A stretch of 51,018 nucleotides of DNA from Nitrospinaceae bacterium UBA3496. GTDB lineage: Bacteria; UBA8248. Positions 43,787 to 51,018 of this stretch are shown piece by piece; within the stretch, counting starts at the first letter, position 1, and the number at the start of each line of letters is the position of its first letter. A program made the position numbers and the translations under genes. A model generated the notes under the pieces. The model was not told the DNA's origin. It ran no database searches and saw only the letters and a list, made by a program, of their open reading frames with translations. The stretch covers positions 11,779 through 62,796 of the forward strand of contig DFQF01000091.1 of the NCBI GenBank assembly GCA_002377645.1, in the 5' to 3' direction.

Positions 43787-46216
43787 TTATGATCTAAGGC
43801 GAGCACCATACTTTGAGCCTAAATTAGATACGATAGAGTCAAAAGCCTCATTAACTTCTTCGTCTGTTAGAGTTCGACTTGGATTGTTAAAAACAAGAGA
43901 ATAAGCAACACTCTTTTCATCAATATTTTCGATATTGGCCCCTTGGTAAATATCAAACAATTTGATTGATTTTAAAATATCCCCAGCTGCTCGAGAAATT
44001 TCCATTTCAATCGAGGAATTTGGAATTTTTTCATCCAAAACAATTGCTAAGTCTCTATAACTTGCTGGATAGCGATTAAGTTGTTCCATTCTTTTTAAAG
44101 AAAAATCCTCTTTAGCAAGAAGATCTAAATTTATTTCAAACGAACATAATTTATAATCAATTCCATAATTTTGAAGACATTCTCTTTTTATATATCCTAT
44201 TTCTCCAATTTCCTCTTTATTTAGAATTATCCTTGCATACGAACCAGTTTCATAAGGATTGGAAGAATCAGGAACTACATTTTCAAATTTTAGGGACGAA
44301 AAATTAAGAAATTCTAATGCTCTTTCTATAGAACCCTTTAGGGTAAAAATGTCTTTTGGTAATGGAGAATCTCCGCCTGGAGAGGTACCGTCATCCCAAA
44401 GTTCTAGATCATCAGCATCTATCAAAACTGCATTGATTTCAAGGAATTCTTTGGGTAATTTTACGTCTCTTACAAAAGTTTTTCCAATCTCAAAAAGTCT
44501 TATTGAACGCTGGCCATGGTTTAAATTTAGAGAAACATTTTGAAGCAATCCTGATAGAAGTGTAGTTCTCAAGGAAGACATTTCATTACTAAGAGGATTT
44601 TTCAAAGGAACTATTTTATTAGGATCTGCGCCTAACAATTCAAGATTCGATGAATTAACAAAGCTATAGTTAATTGCTTCATCAAATCCAGAGTGAATCA
44701 TAGCATCTCTAAGACCAGTTTCTATGCTTCTTCTTTTTGAAGTAGGATTTGGGGGTTTGGAGGTTCTAGGAAGTGAAGAAACAAAAGTATTATATCCCTT
44801 TCTCCTTGCGATTTCCTCAATTAAGTCTATTTCACGTGTAATATCTGACCTAAATGTTGGAACCTCACAATCAATAACTGACTCTTTGATTTCAGAACAA
44901 CTAATAGAAAGGGGTTCCAATAATCGTTTTATTTCTTCTAGAGTAAAACTAATTCCTAGTAGTTTTTTAATTCTATCAATACGAAGAGATATAACAACTG
45001 GGTTAAAAGGTACTGGATAAATGTCTAAAACTGTTTCAGAAATTTTTCCCTCTGTAAATTGACGAGCTAATTCAACAGCCATATTAACCGCCAAAATGGT
45101 TCCATTTGGATCAACTCCCCTTTCAAATCTGTATGAGGCCTCAGTATTCAAACCAATCTTACGTCTAGTTTTTCTAATGCAAGAAGGAGAAAAATGTGCA
45201 CTTTCAAATAAAATATTTTTGGTTTCCTTAGTAACCTCTGATTGAATACCACCAATTACTCCAGCCAAAGCAATAGGTCCTTCTGTGTCACATATCATTA
45301 GATCTTCATCAGACAAATCATATTTTTTTCCGTCCAAAGCAAGAAACGGTCCATCAGATTGTTTCCATCTTCTAATCAAAATTTTATCGCCCTTAAGATT
45401 ATCCATATCGAATGCATGAAGGGGTTGACCTAAAGTAAGCATAACGTAGTTAGTGATATCTACTACATTATTAATCGGACGCATTCCAGAAGATCTCAAA
45501 CGTGCTTTTAACCAATCAGGAGATTCTCCAATTTTTGTATTAAAAACAGTTCTTGCTGTGTATCTAGGACAATCTTTAACATTTACAATTTCAATAGTCT
45601 TGTTAACATTTATAGGTTCATCTTCGACTCTCACTTTTGGGATTTTTAATTTTTTCCCCAAAATAGCAGAACTTTCCCTTGCAACACCCAAAACAGAAAG
45701 ACAATCTGACCTATTTGGAGTTATAGATATGTCCAAAATTGGATCTCCATAACCAAGAACTTCTTTTGGAGATATTCCCAATTGTGCATCTTTTGTAAGA
45801 ACCATAATACCACTTTGGTCTTCTCCAATACCGAGTTCTTTTTCTGAACAAATCATTCCATCACTTGAAACACCACGAATTTTCGCCTTTTTAATCTTTT
45901 GTCCATCAGGAAAAACGAATCCGGGATTTGCTACTATGATTTTCTGACCAGGGGCAACGTTTTTTGCACCGCAAATAATCTGTCTTTCATTTGAACCATC
46001 ATTTACTATACACAAACTAAGACGATCAGCATTGGGATGATCCTGTACAGAAATAATTTCGGCAATAACGAGATTAGCACAATCTAATTCTTTTACTTCT
46101 GGGACTTCTGTCTCAAGACCAGATAGAAGCAATTCTTCCGCGAGTTGAACTGCAAAATGGTTATCACTTTTCTCTAATTCTAAAAATTCTGATAACCAAT
46201 TTAGGGTAATTAACAT
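43787..46216 (-). CDS. pheT: Phenylalanine--tRNA ligase beta subunit
   Basis: 809 residues with all usual domains: N-terminal tRNA-binding (EMAP-like) domain ('IISVQDHPNADRLSLC'), B3/B4 editing domain ('LKARLRSSGMRPINNVVDIT'), B5, the catalytic-like domain, and the C-terminal FDX-ACB domain ('NRYPASYRDLAIVLDE'). It forms the heterotetramer with PheS, whose gene is 24 bases upstream. Confidence 0.97.
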   Translation of the reverse strand: MLITLNWLSEFLELEKSDNHFAVQLAEELLLSGLETEVPEVKELDCANLVIAEIISVQDHPNADRLSLCIVNDGSNERQIICGAKNVAPGQKIIVANPGFVFPDGQKIKKAKIRGVSSDGMICSEKELGIGEDQSGIMVLTKDAQLGISPKEVLGYGDPILDISITPNRSDCLSVLGVARESSAILGKKLKIPKVRVEDEPINVNKTIEIVNVKDCPRYTARTVFNTKIGESPDWLKARLRSSGMRPINNVVDITNYVMLTLGQPLHAFDMDNLKGDKILIRRWKQSDGPFLALDGKKYDLSDEDLMICDTEGPIALAGVIGGIQSEVTKETKNILFESAHFSPSCIRKTRRKIGLNTEASYRFERGVDPNGTILAVNMAVELARQFTEGKISETVLDIYPVPFNPVVISLRIDRIKKLLGISFTLEEIKRLLEPLSISCSEIKESVIDCEVPTFRSDITREIDLIEEIARRKGYNTFVSSLPRTSKPPNPTSKRRSIETGLRDAMIHSGFDEAINYSFVNSSNLELLGADPNKIVPLKNPLSNEMSSLRTTLLSGLLQNVSLNLNHGQRSIRLFEIGKTFVRDVKLPKEFLEINAVLIDADDLELWDDGTSPGGDSPLPKDIFTLKGSIERALEFLNFSSLKFENVVPDSSNPYETGSYARIILNKEEIGEIGYIKRECLQNYGIDYKLCSFEINLDLLAKEDFSLKRMEQLNRYPASYRDLAIVLDEKIPNSSIEMEISRAAGDILKSIKLFDIYQGANIENIDEKSVAYSLVFNNPSRTLTDEEVNEAFDSIVSNLGSKYGARLRS

Positions 46217-46240
46217 GATCTTAATCCTTTAATAGGATAT

Positions 46241-47332
46241 TTAGAACTGCCTTATTGTTCTCAAGTCATTTTCAAAAAATAGTCTAATATCGCTTATTCC
46301 ATAGCGTAGCATTGTGATTCTTTCTACACCCAAACCCCAAGCAAAACCACTCCATTCTTCAGGATCATAGCCTACAGCCTCAAAAACTGCTGGATCAACC
46401 ATACCGGCACCTAAAACTTCCATCCAATTACCATTCGCAAGATGGTCACAAGCAATGTCTACTTCTGCACTCGGCTCAGTAAAAGGAAAAAAACTTGGTC
46501 GAAGTCTTACACGAAATTCAGGACCAAAAATTTCAGAAATAAAGGTTTCGATTGTACCTTTTAGATCTGAAAAGGTAACATTTTTATCAACGTATAAACC
46601 TTCTATTTGGTGGAACATAGGAGAGTGAGTTACATCTGCATCACAACGAAAAACTTTTCCAGGAGCAATAACTTTTACGGGTGGATTCTGAGATTTCATG
46701 ACTCTAATTTGAACTGGGGAAGTATGAGTCCTTAGAAGAACTTCTTCAGAAATATAGAAAGTATCTTGCATATCTCTAGCTGGGTGATCCTTAGGTATAT
46801 TTAATGCCTCAAAATTAAAATAATCAAGCTCTACTTCAGGCCCTTCAGCAACACTGTAACCAAGTCGAGTTAAAATTTGGATCAAATCCTCGGAAGTTTG
46901 AACAAGCGGGTGTTTATGGCCAATAGGAATTTTCTTGCCCGGAATTGTTAGATCAATGAATTCTTTTGGTTGAGTTTCCTCAAATGAATCAGTCAAAAGA
47001 TTTACAGAAACTTCAATTTTTTTAAATAAATAAGATTTGCCATCTATTAATTCAACATTAGACAATAGAACCTTTATAGCGGAAGTTCTTCCTTTTTTTT
47101 TGAATTCTTTCACAAATTCTTCTATTAGTGACCGTAAACTATTTACGAGTGGACCCAAAAAACGCCTCTGATCAATATCAATAGATTTTAAGTTTTTGGC
47201 CAATTTTGTTATTAAACCATCCTTACGACCCAGATATCGAAGTCGGACTTCATCTAAATCTGAAATATCTTCGGACGATGATAATGAATCAAAAACCTCT
47301 TTTCCTATTTTTTCTAAATGACTAATTTCCAT
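46241..47332 (-). CDS. pheS: Phenylalanine--tRNA ligase alpha subunit
   Basis: 363 residues: an N-terminal coiled coil, then the class II core with 'HPLVQTSEDLIQILTRLGYS', 'TSPVQIRVM', 'PMFHQIEGL', 'RLRPSFFPFTEPSAEVDI' and 'GLGVERITMLRYGI'. About 20 residues longer than the E. coli protein, due to a segment near residues 100-115. It follows rplT across a terminator hairpin. Confidence 0.96.
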   Translation of the reverse strand: MEISHLEKIGKEVFDSLSSSEDISDLDEVRLRYLGRKDGLITKLAKNLKSIDIDQRRFLGPLVNSLRSLIEEFVKEFKKKGRTSAIKVLLSNVELIDGKSYLFKKIEVSVNLLTDSFEETQPKEFIDLTIPGKKIPIGHKHPLVQTSEDLIQILTRLGYSVAEGPEVELDYFNFEALNIPKDHPARDMQDTFYISEEVLLRTHTSPVQIRVMKSQNPPVKVIAPGKVFRCDADVTHSPMFHQIEGLYVDKNVTFSDLKGTIETFISEIFGPEFRVRLRPSFFPFTEPSAEVDIACDHLANGNWMEVLGAGMVDPAVFEAVGYDPEEWSGFAWGLGVERITMLRYGISDIRLFFENDLRTIRQF

Positions 47333-47346
47333 TTAAAGAATCCCAT

Positions 47347-47377
47347 AAAAAAAAGCTCCACCTAATTAGGAGGAGCT
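47347..47377 (-). terminator. Intrinsic terminator/attenuator between rplT and pheS
   Basis: On the minus strand AGCTCC-T-CCTAATTAGG-T-GGAGCT forms a hairpin with one T/T mismatch, followed directly by TTTTTTT. It starts 17 bases after the rplT stop and 15 bases before the pheS start, so it should separate ribosomal-protein and synthetase expression levels. No Phe-rich leader peptide is visible. Confidence 0.85.
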
Positions 47378-47394
47378 CGATGTGAAAAGAAACT

Positions 47395-47748
47395 TCAAAT
47401 TTCTGCCCGAGCTAGCTCTACCAATTTCGAAAATGAGGATGGGTCAGATACAGCCAAATCGGCTAAAATCTTCCTATTTACATCAATTCCAGCCTTATTT
47501 AGTCCACCAATAAATTTGCTATAAGACAAACCAAATTCGCGGGCTGCAGCATTAATTCTTACATTCCACAATCTTCTAAATTCTCTTTTCCTAGTTTTTC
47601 TATCTCTAGTTGCATAAGCCATAGATCGCAGAAGAGTCTCTCTAGCTGATCTAAAACGCTTTGATCGAGCACCTCTAAAACCTTTTGCCTGCTTCAAAAC
47701 TCTCCGATGTCTTTCACGACTAGCTACATTTCCAGTTGAACGCGGCAT
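47395..47748 (-). CDS. rplT: Ribosomal protein L20
   Basis: 117 residues, highly basic, with '[20 protein letters not shown]', '[20 protein letters not shown]' and '[20 protein letters not shown]'. It is required for early 50S assembly and often represses its own operon. It follows rpmI by 102 bases, in which I see no clear structure. Confidence 0.97.
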   Translation of the reverse strand: MPRSTGNVASRERHRRVLKQAKGFRGARSKRFRSARETLLRSMAYATRDRKTRKREFRRLWNVRINAAAREFGLSYSKFIGGLNKAGIDVNRKILADLAVSDPSSFSKLVELARAEI

Positions 47749-47850
47749 TTAAAACTCCAAAAAGAACTTAAAAACTCAAACTTAAGAAGTCAGCGAATAT
47801 ATCTACAAGTAGTAAATAACGCAACCATTCACATCAAATTCTTTCAAAAA

Positions 47851-48048
47851 TCAGCTATATGGCAATAATCTTTTAATCATCTTCTCATCAATAGGATTTG
47901 CAATAGAACTATGTCTCAGTTCTCTTTTCCGTTTAGTAGATTTTTTAGTAAGAATATGTCTACGATGCGAATGATTAAATTTCACCTTCCCACTACTAGT
48001 TACTTTAAATCTTTTAGCTGCTCCCCTATTACTCTTAAGCTTAGGCAT
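47851..48048 (-). CDS. rpmI: Ribosomal protein L35
   Basis: 65 residues, very basic, with the family pattern '[20 protein letters not shown]' at the start and '[15 protein letters not shown]' in the middle. It stands between infC and rplT in the universal infC-rpmI-rplT order. Confidence 0.96.
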   Translation of the reverse strand: MPKLKSNRGAAKRFKVTSSGKVKFNHSHRRHILTKKSTKRKRELRHSSIANPIDEKMIKRLLPYS

Positions 48049-48090
48049 TTTACAATTCCTCTTCGACTTTCATTACTATCTTTTTAAATT

Positions 48091-48648
48091 TTAAGAGCCT
48101 TTTTTTGAAATCTTCGGTCCAATCACAACAGTCATGTTTCTGCCTTCCAAATTTGGTTCTTGTTCAACTACACCAAATTCATCAAGATCCTCAATCATTC
48201 TATCTATCAATTTTCTTCCTAATTGAGAATGAGTAACTTCTCGACCTCTAAACATGATAGTTATTTTTGCCTTATTTCCATCATTTAAAAATCTCTCGGC
48301 ATGTTTTTTCTTTATTTGGTAATCATGTTCTTCTATTTTTATCCGTAGTTTTACCTCTTTAACTTCTACAATTTTTTGTTTCTTCTTTGCCTCTTGAGCT
48401 TTCTTTTGTTGAATATACTTGTATCTACCCAGATCCATTATCTTACATACTGGTGGATCGGAATTTGGTGAAACTTCAACTAAATCTAAATCTCTCTCTT
48501 CCGCTGCATTAACTGCAGCCTCTAAAGAAAGTTCTCCCAATTGAGTTCCATCTTCATCTATAACTCTAACCTGTGCAGCAGAAATTTCCAAATTCGCCTT
48601 AGGTCCTGAGCGACTATTTTTTTCATTTCCACGAGATCTTTGAACCAT
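48091..48648 (-). CDS. infC: Translation initiation factor IF-3
   Basis: 185 residues. The N-domain begins at 'VRVIDEDGTQLGELSLEAAV', followed by 'LDLVEVSPNSDPPVCKIMD' and the C-domain with 'KKHAERFLNDGNKAKITIMF' and 'FRGREVTHSQLG'. It begins with ATG, unlike the rare AUU start used for autoregulation in E. coli, and lies 2 bases after the thrS stop. A basic, Asn-rich leader of about 25 residues precedes the N-domain. Confidence 0.96.
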   Translation of the reverse strand: MVQRSRGNEKNSRSGPKANLEISAAQVRVIDEDGTQLGELSLEAAVNAAEERDLDLVEVSPNSDPPVCKIMDLGRYKYIQQKKAQEAKKKQKIVEVKEVKLRIKIEEHDYQIKKKHAERFLNDGNKAKITIMFRGREVTHSQLGRKLIDRMIEDLDEFGVVEQEPNLEGRNMTVVIGPKISKKGS

Positions 48649-48650
48649 GC

Positions 48651-50522
48651 TTAATCAATCCTTGGTAAAGGTACTTTTAAATTTATATCTTCCGTAATTC
48701 TTTCAATCAATTCACTGATTATAAAGGAACCTTTATTCCCTTGTCCACGAACACGAACAGAAACATGAGAAGACTCCTCTTCCTTATTACCAATTACAAG
48801 CATATACGGGATTTTATCCGATTCTGCTTCTCTTATCTTATAACCAATTTTTTCATTTCTAAAGTCTACATCTGTTCTAATACCAGATTTTTTTAACTCA
48901 GAAAATACTTCTTCAGCATAAGATTTTTGATCCTCTCCTATACTCATAACCCGAGCCTGTACAGGTGAAAGCCAAGTAGGAAAAGCTGCGGAATATTGCT
49001 CAATCAAACCACCCACAAACCTTTCCATAGAACCCAAAACTGTTCTGTGTATCATAACCACTTTTTTTCGATCACCATCTTGTCCAACATAATTTAGATC
49101 AAAACGCTTAGGTAAATTAAAATCAAACTGTATAGTAGGTCCCTGCCATCCCCGACCTAAGGCATCAAGCATTTTTATATCAATTTTTGGTCCATAAAAT
49201 GCTGCTTCACCTTCAATACGTTTATAAGATATTTTTCTTTTCTCAAGTGCGTTAATTAGAGCTGTCTCAGCTATTTCCCAATCTTCCAAAACTCCAGCAT
49301 ATTTCCCAAAATCCTTGCTATCATGTACTGAAAGTTCGGTAACAAAATTTTTATATCCAAATGTTTCAAGCATGAAATGAGCTAAATCTATAACCGACAA
49401 TACTTCATCTTCCGCTTGTTCAGGTGTACAAAAAATATGCGCATCATCTTGGGTAAATCCACGAACTCGAAGCATCCCATGAAGAGTTCCGCTTCTTTCA
49501 TACCTATAAACTGTTCCAAGTTCTGCATATCTGATAGGCAAATCTCTATAGCTATGAATTTCTTGTTGATAAATTAGAATATGTCCAGGACAGTTCATTG
49601 GTTTTAAAACATATTCATTCGAATCAACATTTAAAACGTACATATTTTCACGATAATACTCATAATGACCGGAAGTATGAAACATTTGATCTTTAACAAT
49701 ATGCGGTACACTAACTAGCTCATATCCTCTACGCATATGCTCATCTTCCCAAAATCTTTCAATTGTTTTCCTGATCACTGTGCCCTTAGGTTGCCAGTAA
49801 ATAAGACCACTACCTGCCATCTCATCTGTCAAAAATAAACTATGTTGTTTACCGAGAACTCTATGGTCTCTCTTTTTTGATTCTTCTAACAAAGTTAGAT
49901 AGTCATTAAGTTCTTCTTTGCTAGGGAAAGAGGTACCGTAAATCCTTTGAAGCATCTTGTTATTTTCATCACCTCGCCAATAAGCACCAGCAACATTTAA
50001 AAGTTTGAAAAACTTTAAATATTTCGTAGAAGGCACATGTGGACCTCGGCACAGATCAATAAAATCACCCTGTTTGTAAACAGATAGCTTCTCATCCATG
50101 GGTAGATCCGTGATCATTTCAATTTTATAACTTTGTCCTAAATCTCTAAAAAGTTTTATTGCATCGTCTCTACTGATTTCTTCTCTAACGAACTTCAAAT
50201 TCCTTTTCGAAATTTCTTTCATCTTTTTCTCTATAATAACAAGATCATCTAATGAAAGAGATTTTTCTAAATCAATATCATAGTAAAAACCATTTTCAAT
50301 TGGTGGACCAATAGTAAAGAGTGCTTCAGGGAAAATTTCTAGAACGGCTTGTGCCATAATGTGAGCTGAACTATGACGAAGTATTTCATTCCCTTCATCT
50401 GAATCCAACATAATAAATTCTGCATTGTCATCGTCAGAAGTTATGAGATCTAAATCTACAACTACATTGCCTTTCTTAGCAGCAATTATTTTGTCAGTTG
50501 AATTATCCTTATCATTAGACAT
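48651..50522 (-). CDS. thrS: Threonine--tRNA ligase with shortened N-terminal TGS domain
   Basis: 623 residues. The editing domain shows HSSAH at residues 50-54 and 'DLCRGPHVPS'; the catalytic core has 'PMNCPGHILIYQ', 'RYERSGTLHGMLRVRGFTQD' and the C-terminal anticodon-binding domain. In E. coli the HxxxH begins at residue 73, so the N-terminus here is about 23 residues shorter and only the second half of the TGS domain remains ('AAKKGNVVVDLDLI'). Upstream, the frame meets a TAG within 30 bases, then a tRNA gene, so no longer start exists. Aminoacylation and editing centres appear intact. Confidence 0.95.
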   Translation of the reverse strand: MSNDKDNSTDKIIAAKKGNVVVDLDLITSDDDNAEFIMLDSDEGNEILRHSSAHIMAQAVLEIFPEALFTIGPPIENGFYYDIDLEKSLSLDDLVIIEKKMKEISKRNLKFVREEISRDDAIKLFRDLGQSYKIEMITDLPMDEKLSVYKQGDFIDLCRGPHVPSTKYLKFFKLLNVAGAYWRGDENNKMLQRIYGTSFPSKEELNDYLTLLEESKKRDHRVLGKQHSLFLTDEMAGSGLIYWQPKGTVIRKTIERFWEDEHMRRGYELVSVPHIVKDQMFHTSGHYEYYRENMYVLNVDSNEYVLKPMNCPGHILIYQQEIHSYRDLPIRYAELGTVYRYERSGTLHGMLRVRGFTQDDAHIFCTPEQAEDEVLSVIDLAHFMLETFGYKNFVTELSVHDSKDFGKYAGVLEDWEIAETALINALEKRKISYKRIEGEAAFYGPKIDIKMLDALGRGWQGPTIQFDFNLPKRFDLNYVGQDGDRKKVVMIHRTVLGSMERFVGGLIEQYSAAFPTWLSPVQARVMSIGEDQKSYAEEVFSELKKSGIRTDVDFRNEKIGYKIREAESDKIPYMLVIGNKEEESSHVSVRVRGQGNKGSFIISELIERITEDINLKVPLPRID

Positions 50523-50556
50523 TTTATATATTAATTTTATCCTTTCTAACTATTAG

Positions 50557-50631
50557 TGGTAGGCGCGGGCGGTTTTGAACCGCCGACCTCTTGCCTGTCA
50601 AGCAAGCGCTCTCCCCCTGAGCTACGCGCCT
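50557..50631 (-). tRNA. tRNA-Val (anticodon GAC)
   Basis: The minus strand folds into a complete cloverleaf of 75 nt: acceptor AGGCGCG/CGCGCCT, D-arm starting GCTCAGGGGGAGAGC, anticodon arm CTTGC-TTGACAG-GCAAG with anticodon GAC, T-arm GGCGG-TTCAAAA-CCGCC, and an encoded ACCA end. It reads GUC/GUU valine codons. It lies 22 bases after clpX and 34 bases before thrS on the same strand, with no terminator seen between them. Confidence 0.95.
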
Positions 50632-50652
50632 TCAAGAAAGATTTTGGAAAAA

Positions 50653-51018
50653 CTAACTTGCTCTTTTATAAATTAGATTAGGTTTTTCTTCTAAATTCAC
50701 TACTTTTTCGTTAATCAAAACTTCTTTAACGTCTACCATATTTGGCAAATCAAACATTGTATCTAGCATCATATTCTCAATAATTGATCTCAGACCACGT
50801 GCTCCAGATTTTTGCGAAAGGGCTTGAGACGCTATACAATCAAGAGCCTCTTTAGTAAAAGTAAGGGTTACACCTTCTAAATCAAAGAACTTTTTATACT
50901 GTTTTACCAAGGCATTTTTCGGACTCACCAAGATTTCAATTAGAGCCTCTTTATTAAGCTCACTTAAAGAAGCTACTACAGGCAATCGTCCAATAAATTC
51001 GGGAATTAATCCATATTT
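50653..51018 (-). CDS. clpX: ATP-dependent Clp protease ATP-binding subunit ClpX, C-terminal part
   Basis: The frame runs off the window end; 121 residues remain. '[20 protein letters not shown]' is the ClpX sensor-2 region (LIPEFIGR), followed by '[20 protein letters not shown]', and '[20 protein letters not shown]' with the sensor arginine. ClpX unfolds substrates for ClpP. It is the most upstream gene of the minus-strand block. Confidence 0.95.
   Translation of the reverse strand, partial: KYGLIPEFIGRLPVVASLSELNKEALIEILVSPKNALVKQYKKFFDLEGVTLTFTKEALDCIASQALSQKSGARGLRSIIENMMLDTMFDLPNMVDVKEVLINEKVVNLEEKPNLIYKRAS

Overview
The window is gene-dense and AT-rich (about one third G+C by eye) from a Gram-negative bacterium: it has a lipid A-type acyltransferase, Mla phospholipid transport genes, lipoproteins and a Tat-exported binding protein. 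RNase Y, a second-type EF-G, a PAC2 protein, an amidase next to a GerMN protein, and 6S RNA between zapA and the 5-formyl-THF cyclo-ligase gene together resemble delta- or lambda-proteobacterial (SAR324-like) marine genomes. This placement is tentative, since no rRNA is present.

Layout. Positions 1-3.3 kb: the end of a Gfo/Idh oxidoreductase, an unknown Cys-rich protein, and a minus-strand fabG-acpS-acyltransferase lipid operon. 3.3-9.3 kb: PAC2 protein, an HTH:receiver regulator, D-aminoacyl-tRNA deacylase overlapping an endonuclease III-like protein, NAD kinase, acetyl-CoA synthetase. 9.3-11.15 kb: a thiS-thiG-thiE operon with promoter, TPP riboswitch and attenuator all readable. 11.2-17.3 kb: alcohol dehydrogenase, methyltransferase and bioA; GerMN protein and amidase; a lipoprotein; pyrE. 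17.3-18.9 kb: a two-gene unit ending in a UGSC-family selenoprotein with an in-frame UGA and a SECIS-like hairpin. 18.9-26.4 kb: a sugar-type ABC transporter with a beta-hydroxyacid dehydrogenase, an alpha/beta hydrolase and an EamA exporter.

26.4-35.6 kb: stand-alone EF-G, a lipoprotein with a degenerate hydrolase fold, an M48 protease, a metallo-beta-lactamase phosphodiesterase, an unknown membrane protein, mlaE-mlaD-mlaC without mlaF, and an MFS transporter. 35.6-51 kb is almost entirely minus strand and is a core information-processing block. In transcription order it reads clpX, tRNA-Val, thrS, infC, rpmI, rplT, (terminator), pheS, pheT, coiled-coil protein, zapA, 6S RNA, 5-FCL, rny, ymdB, methylmalonyl-CoA mutase large subunit, alaS.

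The most interesting items are the UGSC selenoprotein and its uncharacterised partner, the endonuclease III-like active site and cysteine cluster in the TIGR02757 protein, a threonyl-tRNA synthetase whose N-terminal TGS domain is cut short just behind a tRNA gene, and an orphan receiver protein lacking the conserved lysine. No gene-free stretch exceeds 300 bases. No CRISPR array, insertion sequence or rRNA was seen.
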